A DNA stretch of 10,592 nucleotides from an uncultured Bacteroides sp. (lineage in GTDB: Bacteria; Bacteroidota; Bacteroidia; Bacteroidales; Bacteroidaceae): the NCBI GenBank assembly GCA_959606905.1, contig CAUHML010000114.1, forward strand, positions 1-10,592. Reading direction: 5' to 3'. The notes beneath the pieces are model-generated. The model ran no database searches. It was not told where the DNA came from and saw only the letters and a program-made list of their open reading frames with translations. Below are positions 6,284 to 10,592 of the stretch, piece by piece. The stretch's first letter is position 1. The number at the start of each line of letters is the position of its first letter. Both the position numbers and the translations under genes were made by a program.

Positions 6284-6380
6284 TTATATAACACAACAAA
6301 TTGGAATTTTGTTCATGCAGATGAGGATAACTTTAGCATAAAAAATGGGTGGGTCATTTTATTCTGCATCCGGTTTGCAC

Positions 6381-6388
6381 TATCTTTG
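6381..6388 (+). promoter_or_regulatory. putative -7 box of the small acidic-protein gene
   Basis: TATCTTTG is an exact TAnnTTTG match, 18 bases before the ATG at 6407. The -33 place carries TTTT (6357-6360) instead of TTTG, at about the usual distance. Confidence 0.55.
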
Positions 6389-6406
6389 CAAGAAAATATG
6401 TAGAAT

Positions 6407-6637
6407 ATGGCCGAATATAAATTTGATGAAGATAGCGTTAAAGCGCTGATAGATTGGGCAAAGAGCGCATCTTTCCCTCAAAGTGTAACATTGTCTGATG
6501 CTGAGAACATAGTGGATGTGAAACGTTTTGTGCAAGCTAACTTGAGTGATATAGATGCACATTATCCTGATGATTTTTATAATCCTGCCATTACGCGGCT
6601 ATATCGGCTGAAGGAATATATAGAAGAGAACAAATAA
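6407..6637 (+). CDS. small acidic conserved-type protein, function unknown
   Basis: A 76-aa soluble protein starting MAEYKFDEDSVKALIDWAK. It is acidic and mostly helical, with a helix at about 8-19, a loop FPQSVTLSDAENI, a second helix at 37-51, the PDDFYNPA turn (54-61) and a C-terminal helix RLYRLKEYIEENK. There is no signal peptide, membrane span or Cys/His metal site. It resembles small Bacteroidales hypothetical proteins I have seen grouped as DUF6965, but I am not sure of that assignment. A promoter box lies just upstream, the start has a typical A-rich context, and the gene ends 4 bases before the inverted repeat at 6642-6711. It stands alone, so context gives no role. Confidence 0.72.
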   Translation: MAEYKFDEDSVKALIDWAKSASFPQSVTLSDAENIVDVKRFVQANLSDIDAHYPDDFYNPAITRLYRLKEYIEENK

Positions 6638-6641
6638 AGAC

Positions 6642-6711
6642 TTGGCACTGATTATGCGGAAAGCCACGAAGCGATTAAGAAATCCGTGTTGTTTTGCATA
6701 ATCAGTGCCAA
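6642..6711. repeat. 16-bp perfect inverted repeat between converging genes
   Basis: TTGGCACTGATTATGC (6642-6657) and its exact reverse complement (6696-6711) enclose 38 bases; two G-T and two A-T pairs can lengthen the stem inward, and CACG/CGTG pairs within the loop. It sits between the converging small-protein gene and the GH13 gene, where a bidirectional terminator is expected, but it has no T-run. Each arm also has GG and GC at the spacing of a sigma-54 -24/-12 promoter. Confidence 0.7.
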
Positions 6712-6741
6712 ACCTAATAAATCACCTGAGTTGTGACCCCA

Positions 6742-8439
6742 TTATAGCTTTATCTTAAGTATCTTTCCTCCATATCCTTCGACGGCCACATTAGTAGCCT
6801 TATAGGGAAGCAGACTTATGTTTTCTTCTTTTCCGCTGAGCAGCTCCGTAGCTTTGTACTGGTCCATCTGCGGTATTTGCAGGAAGTCAAAAGCATGAGA
6901 AGGAATATTTATGGCAAGGTCTGCCGAGATATGGTCGAAGTTCACGACGAACAGCAGCAGGTCTCTCTCAAATTTGCGCAGGAATGTATATTGCTTATGT
7001 TCATTAAAGCGCCATCCGTTGACATTGGCATACATCAAATCGAAGAAAGCCCCCTGAGAGATGGCCTTTTCTTCATTGCAAAGAGTCAGTAGCCGTTTAT
7101 AAATGCTGTATAGGTGTTTCTGGTCCTCCGTCAGCATCTTGCCGTCGAACTTGCCGCCATTGCGCCAACGGCGGATAGTATCTACACTCCAATAGTCAAA
7201 GATGGTTGTACGTCCGTCCCGGCCGCTGAAACCTTCACTATCCATGCCCAGCTCACCAAACTCCTGACCGAAATAAATCATCATCGGATTGGTGTTCATG
7301 CAAGCTGACACAATGAGTGCCGGAATCGCCTTGCGTGGGTTACTGGCAAAAAAGTCGGAAGCGATACGTTGCTCGTCATGGTTTTCCAGAAAGTTCAGCA
7401 TGCGTTTTTCTATACCTCCCAAACTTTGCCAGGAACGGGTGATGGCAGTTGCCGATTCATACCCGCAAGTAACAGCCCGCAAGGTATCATAAAGTCCTAC
7501 TTTGTCGTATAAATAATCAAACTTGCCACGGAACAAGTAATTCTTGTATTCTCCCGGGTTATAGACTTCGGCTATAAACAGCAGGGAGGGATATTGCTCC
7601 TTTACCTGCGGGATTGCCCATTCCCAGAACTCTACGGGAACCATTTCGGCCATATCGCAACGGAAACCGTCTATATTCTTTCCCGCCCAGAACAGCATGA
7701 TATCCAGCATCTTGGTCCATGTGTCGGGAATGGGGTCGAAATGGCAAGTCCCGCCGTTCTGATAATCCACTCCATAATTCAACTTTATAGTTTCGTACCA
7801 ATCGGTGATGTTTGGATAAGCGTCAAAACGGTTGTTTCCGGTAGCTTTTGCCGGAAACTCCCTATAAGGTTCGGCGGCTGCACCTTTCATGTCAAATTGG
7901 CCATGCAGTTCCGATTTCGGGATATAATAGAAGTTATTATATGGGCTGAACGCATAATTGGTATCATCGTTTGAACCCAGTTGTGAAGTGCCATCCGGCT
8001 GGGCATCCGAGTGATATTGACGGGCTACGTGGTTGGGAACAAAATCTATGATAACCTTCAGACCGCTACGGTGAGTGCGCTGCACCAGATTCTCAAACTC
8101 TCTCATACGCTCCGGTACGTCCTTGGCGAGATCCGGATCGACATCATAGTAGTCCTTGATGGCATAGGGAGATCCGGCTTTACCTTTCACAATGGCCGGA
8201 TGGTCGGGTTGGATATTGTGACGGCGGTAGTCAGTTTGCGTAGCATGCTCGATGATGCCCGTGTACCATATATGTGTAGCGCCAAGCTTCTTGATTTCTC
8301 CCAACGCCTTGGCTGTAAAGTCAGCCATCTTGCCGCATCCATTTTCGGTGATGCTGCCATTATTGATGCAGTGGTTATTGTTGTTTCCGAATAGTCGGGT
8401 GAACACTTGATAAATAATCAATTTGTTTTCGTCGTTCAT
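6742..8439 (-). CDS. cytoplasmic GH13 alpha-amylase family enzyme
   Basis: A 565-aa glycoside hydrolase starting at ATG 8439 (MNDENKLIIYQVFTRLFG). A reading from TTG at 8484 would overlap the preceding gene by 13 bases and add residues unlike the family. The GH13 barrel motifs are complete: region I DFVPNH (132-137), nucleophile Asp262 in DGFRCDMAEMV, acid/base Glu291 in FIAEVYN, and transition-state Asp355 in NHDEQ. The domain between strands is long (about 140-240), and the last 100 residues form the beta domain. No signal peptide is present, so it probably acts inside the cell on alpha-1,4-glucans such as glycogen or imported maltodextrins. It lies 32 nt behind the patatin-like gene and is likely co-transcribed. 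The exact specificity (alpha-amylase, glucosidase or transferase) cannot be told. Confidence 0.9.
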   Translation of the reverse strand: MNDENKLIIYQVFTRLFGNNNNHCINNGSITENGCGKMADFTAKALGEIKKLGATHIWYTGIIEHATQTDYRRHNIQPDHPAIVKGKAGSPYAIKDYYDVDPDLAKDVPERMREFENLVQRTHRSGLKVIIDFVPNHVARQYHSDAQPDGTSQLGSNDDTNYAFSPYNNFYYIPKSELHGQFDMKGAAAEPYREFPAKATGNNRFDAYPNITDWYETIKLNYGVDYQNGGTCHFDPIPDTWTKMLDIMLFWAGKNIDGFRCDMAEMVPVEFWEWAIPQVKEQYPSLLFIAEVYNPGEYKNYLFRGKFDYLYDKVGLYDTLRAVTCGYESATAITRSWQSLGGIEKRMLNFLENHDEQRIASDFFASNPRKAIPALIVSACMNTNPMMIYFGQEFGELGMDSEGFSGRDGRTTIFDYWSVDTIRRWRNGGKFDGKMLTEDQKHLYSIYKRLLTLCNEEKAISQGAFFDLMYANVNGWRFNEHKQYTFLRKFERDLLLFVVNFDHISADLAINIPSHAFDFLQIPQMDQYKATELLSGKEENISLLPYKATNVAVEGYGGKILKIKL

Positions 8440-8471
8440 TTCTTTGTTTTCTATGTTATAGAATGGTTGTT

Positions 8472-9281
8472 TTATTCTTTCCAAATGCTGCCTTTGTCTA
8501 TGAGCAGACGTTCCAATATATCATTGGTCGTATTATATCCCTGCATGAATATCTCCTCCGCCTTTTCCAGCTCTGTATTGCTGTATCCCTCCAAGTTATA
8601 AGGTTCTATCAGCAAATCAGCCTTCTCGCGTTCAGGAAAAGAGTTGGAGCGGAACATAAAGTTATAGGAACGTAAGGCAATGCTCACAATGTTCATTTTA
8701 TACTTGGTTGCCATCAGAGGGCTGACATTCACGGCAATCACTTTTTCGCATATACGGCGGAGGGTAGAGACAGGCAGGTTCATCAGCAGGCCTCCGTCCA
8801 CGTAATGGGTGCCGTCTATATTGACCGGGGCAAACAATACCGGCATGCAACACGAAGCTGCTACGCGTTCGGCGATGTCACCCTTATGGAAATGTACCAA
8901 ACGTCCATGGTCCAGATCAGTAGCTGTAATAATCAGAGGAATTTGCAGTTCTTCCAGTTTTTTGGATTTCAAATTGCTTTTCAGGAAATCGATGAATTCT
9001 CCCAATTCAAACAATCCGACTTTGGGAATCACCAGTTTGGTCAGGTCCTGAAACTTGTGCCCGGCAAAGTAGTCAAGAACTTTATGCGGTTCATTGCCGT
9101 CGGCGTAGAATACCCCGGCCAAGGCTCCGGCGCTGACTCCGGAAAGTATATTGGGCTTTATGTCATGTTCCAATAAGGATTGCATGGCACCCAAATGGGC
9201 AAAGCCTTTGATGAAACCGCCGCTTAAGGCAAAACCTATCGGATATTTTTTAGTGAACCAGTTGTTCGTTACTACTTCCAT
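8472..9281 (-). CDS. patatin-like phospholipase (RssA/YchK-type)
   Basis: A 269-aa acyl hydrolase from ATG 9281 (MEVVTNNWFTKKYPIG). A TTG start at 9362 would add 27 hydrophobic residues that look unlike family members. The patatin motifs are present: the oxyanion loop LSGGFIKGFAHLG (19-31), the nucleophile elbow GVSAG (Ser50), and Asp162 in YVDGG, giving the Ser-Asp dyad. The length is that of compact bacterial patatins. Such proteins hydrolyse phospholipid or other lipid esters; the substrate here is unknown. No signal peptide is visible, so it is cytoplasmic or membrane-associated. It is the first gene of a pair with the GH13 amylase (32-nt gap), although no shared pathway is evident. The region upstream carries the 21-bp repeats. 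Confidence 0.88.
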   Translation of the reverse strand: MEVVTNNWFTKKYPIGFALSGGFIKGFAHLGAMQSLLEHDIKPNILSGVSAGALAGVFYADGNEPHKVLDYFAGHKFQDLTKLVIPKVGLFELGEFIDFLKSNLKSKKLEELQIPLIITATDLDHGRLVHFHKGDIAERVAASCCMPVLFAPVNIDGTHYVDGGLLMNLPVSTLRRICEKVIAVNVSPLMATKYKMNIVSIALRSYNFMFRSNSFPEREKADLLIEPYNLEGYSNTELEKAEEIFMQGYNTTNDILERLLIDKGSIWKE

Positions 9282-9365
9282 GTTGAAAATATGATATATT
9301 GTTCGGCACGAAATTAATGATTTTATTGTAGGGAGAAAGGAAAATAGCGGAAAAAAGTTCAAAGT

Positions 9366-9449
9366 ATTAAGAGAAAAGTCTTCTCTATTAAGGAGAAAGT
9401 TTTTCTTAGTTAGGGAAAAAGTTTTTATCAGTTAAGAAAAAACTTTGTT
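9366..9449. repeat. four tandem degenerate 21-bp repeats
   Basis: Four units of exactly 21 bases (9366-9386, 9387-9407, 9408-9428, 9429-9449) share the pattern TTAAG, then an A-rich block GAGAAA, then a T-rich block GTTTTTCTT. Each unit is a weak palindrome. Weaker copies may extend left to about 9325. The A-tracts recur every two helical turns, so the DNA may be curved. The array lies upstream of the patatin-like gene. Confidence 0.65.
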
Positions 9450-9534
9450 TATGGTTTGCGGATGTCTATCCCAAGCCTTGGGATAGACATCCGCAAACTG
9501 GGGATATGTATCCGCAGTTTGCGAACAAAGTTTT
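9439..9534. repeat. nested inverted repeats with alternative pairing; likely terminator for the ECF gene
   Basis: An outer perfect 11-bp stem, AAAACTTTGTT (9439-9449) with AACAAAGTTTT (9524-9534), encloses two hairpins. Hairpin A is a perfect 21-bp inverted repeat (9454-9474 with 9478-9498, loop GCC). Hairpin B pairs CGCAAACTG (9492-9500) with CAGTTTGCG (9515-9523) and GGATA with TATCC inside. A and B share 9492-9498, so they exclude each other. On the minus strand the outer stem ends in a run of T's, fitting a terminator for the S-component gene that stops at 9567. Confidence 0.75.
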
Positions 9535-9566
9535 AGGATTAAGGGATACTGTTTGAGAATATACAC

Positions 9567-10076
9567 TTAATTTTTTGCGATTGCTTTCAGCAGTGCATAT
9601 CCTCCGAACCACTGAATCAGCATGCCCGGAATCCCCATACGGAAATCTTGCACAGCCAGAAAGAAATTACCGCACAACGCCCATTCAAAGACCGTACCGA
9701 TAATTTGATAGGAGAGGACTACACCCAGCAATGCCAATAAAGAGATATTCTTGGCATAGCGTGCAGCAAGAGCGGCGGTTCCGGCCAGCAGACCGGACTT
9801 TATAAGTATGGCCGGCAACACGGCTGCTGCAGGCATGGCAAAAAGCAGATGATTGATGACCGGAGACAAGAGAGCCGTCAGCAGACCTACCTTGAAACCA
9901 TATTTATAAGCAGCTATCAGTGTAAAGAAATAGATGGGAAGCAACGTCGGACCGCCTGCTGGGACCAGATGGCAGAGTTGCGGCAAGGCGATGTTTCCTG
10001 CCACGAACAGCAGGACGAATAGATAGGTCTTTACGTTGCCGAAAGGCAAAGAATAAAGTTTTGCAGATGTTTCCAT
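9567..10076 (-). CDS. ECF-type transporter S component-like membrane protein
   Basis: A 169-aa integral membrane protein with five or six hydrophobic segments, at about 16-38, 44-62, 64-80, 84-105, 110-130 and 148-165. The short polar N-terminus (METSAKLYSLPFGNVK), the small size and the Gly/Pro/Ala-rich turns LVPAGGPTLLPIYF and LLSPVINHLLFAMPAAAVLPAI match S components (substrate-binding subunits) of energy-coupling-factor importers, as they are annotated in Bacteroides. No ATPase or T component is in the window, so it would have to share modules encoded elsewhere. The substrate, probably a vitamin or metal, cannot be inferred. It lies 64 nt after the DUF362-type gene on the same strand and may be co-transcribed with it; its transcript would end in the nested hairpins at 9439-9534. 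Confidence 0.75.
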   Translation of the reverse strand: METSAKLYSLPFGNVKTYLFVLLFVAGNIALPQLCHLVPAGGPTLLPIYFFTLIAAYKYGFKVGLLTALLSPVINHLLFAMPAAAVLPAILIKSGLLAGTAALAARYAKNISLLALLGVVLSYQIIGTVFEWALCGNFFLAVQDFRMGIPGMLIQWFGGYALLKAIAKN

Positions 10077-10140
10077 TTGTATAATATTATAGTTGATAAA
10101 TCTATTTTTAGTATGACTGTTTAAAACTGAAAAGGTTTAA

Positions 10141-10592
10141 TCAAATCTTCACCAATTCATATTCCATGGTTCCCAATCCTATTTTCTCGGCATGGCGCAA
10201 TCCGGCAAGCCAGTCTGTGTCGGGGTGCATCAAGTGGAACTTGTCGCATCCACACAAGTCGTCGTGCTCGTGTGCCGTGGCAAGGCAATTGTTACCGTGC
10301 AGTATCGGGGCTTGGATGACCATATCTGCACATGCCTTGTCCAGTGCAACCGGGTCTGCCGAAGCCAGAATGCCGAGGTCGGGCACAATGGCGGCATCGT
10401 TGTGGTTCCAGCAGTCGCATTCGGGAGATACGTTCATGATGAAGCTGATGTGGAAATGGGGCTTGCCCATAACGACAGCGAGGGCATATTCCGCAATCTT
10501 GTAGTTCAGGCGCTCGGAGGTATCTTCGGCTCCCATCACGGCACCGTCGTGCTGGCAGAGGGCTACGCACTGTCCGCAACCTACGCATTTGG
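10141..10592 (-). CDS. DUF362/4Fe-4S protein, C-terminal part; 5' end outside window
   Basis: The last 149 residues of a larger protein, ending at TGA 10141-10143; the reading frame is open to the right edge. The visible part begins KCVGCGQCVALC, a CxxCxxCxxxC motif that binds one 4Fe-4S cluster; a second, if there is one, would lie outside. The rest (GKPHFHISFIMNVSPECDCW, NHNDAAIVPDLGILASADPVALD, HPDTDWLAGLRHAEKIGLG) matches the C-terminal part of Bacteroides DUF362 proteins, including the Cys-rich ECDCW and the ASADPVALDKACADM stretch. The family's role is unknown; an electron-transfer or Fe-S-dependent enzyme is likely. It precedes the ECF S component by 64 nt on the same strand. Confidence 0.85.
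   Translation of the reverse strand, partial: KCVGCGQCVALCQHDGAVMGAEDTSERLNYKIAEYALAVVMGKPHFHISFIMNVSPECDCWNHNDAAIVPDLGILASADPVALDKACADMVIQAPILHGNNCLATAHEHDDLCGCDKFHLMHPDTDWLAGLRHAEKIGLGTMEYELVKI

Noticed and set aside
8440..8484. TTG start for the GH13 enzyme, overlapping the patatin-like gene
   Set aside because: The ATG at 8439 begins at the usual family N-terminus and has a normal A-rich initiation context.
9282..9362. TTG start adding 27 residues to the patatin-like protein
   Set aside because: The extra residues are low-complexity hydrophobic sequence reaching toward the repeats and do not resemble the family; they are not a convincing signal peptide before the cytoplasmic-type domain.

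Overview
The window looks like chromosomal DNA from Bacteroides or a close relative in the Bacteroidales. Three things point there. Promoter-like sites fit the Bacteroidetes primary-sigma pattern (TTTG at -33, TAnnTTTG at -7) rather than an E. coli consensus. The stretches in front of start codons are A/T-rich with no Shine-Dalgarno sequence. The proteins (eukaryotic-type glycogen branching enzyme, DUF2461, YecH-like and YhcH-like proteins, a DUF362 Fe-S protein beside an ECF S component) are typical of gut Bacteroides. I see no insertion sequence, phage gene, CRISPR array or rRNA. The genes are ordinary housekeeping and metabolic ones; most of the unusual material is between them.

Layout. 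The left edge (1-52) is the 3' two thirds of tRNA-Arg(TCT), followed by a hairpin terminator at 60-97. A 31-codon membrane-peptide ORF lies on the minus strand at 190-285 and has its own promoter. A secreted alpha/beta-hydrolase is at 386-1345 (-). Between it and a small YecH-family metal-binding protein (1657-1890, -) lies a compact promoter-to-terminator unit that looks like a roughly 70-nt small RNA. A divergent intergenic region with three dyads leads to an exported TPR protein (2100-2813, +), which converges on the next operon across a strong bidirectional terminator.

The minus-strand operon DUF2461 (6071-5406) - YhcH-family (5371-4925) - glgB (4893-2884) has gaps of 34 and 31 nt. Upstream of it, 6139-6283 holds a second copy of the 32-nt 5' element of the small-RNA candidate, again followed by a perfect terminator hairpin. 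A small acidic protein is encoded at 6407-6637 (+). A 16-bp perfect inverted repeat (6642-6711) separates it from the converging operon patatin-like hydrolase (9281-8472) - cytoplasmic GH13 amylase (8439-6742).

The region 9325-9534 holds four 21-bp tandem degenerate repeats running into a nested, partly mutually exclusive set of inverted repeats. Beyond it are an ECF-type S-component membrane protein (10076-9567, -) and the C-terminal part of a DUF362/ferredoxin-like protein that runs off the right edge.

How the genes fit together. GlgB makes the alpha-1,6 branches of storage glycogen. The GH13 enzyme has no signal peptide and probably trims intracellular alpha-glucan, so the two glucan operons plausibly serve glycogen synthesis and turnover. 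The YhcH protein may handle a sugar or sugar acid. The remaining genes have no visible link to this theme. The items most worth checking are the repeated small-RNA-like element (1440-1510 and 6139-6283), the structured intergenic region at 9366-9534, and the 31-aa membrane peptide.
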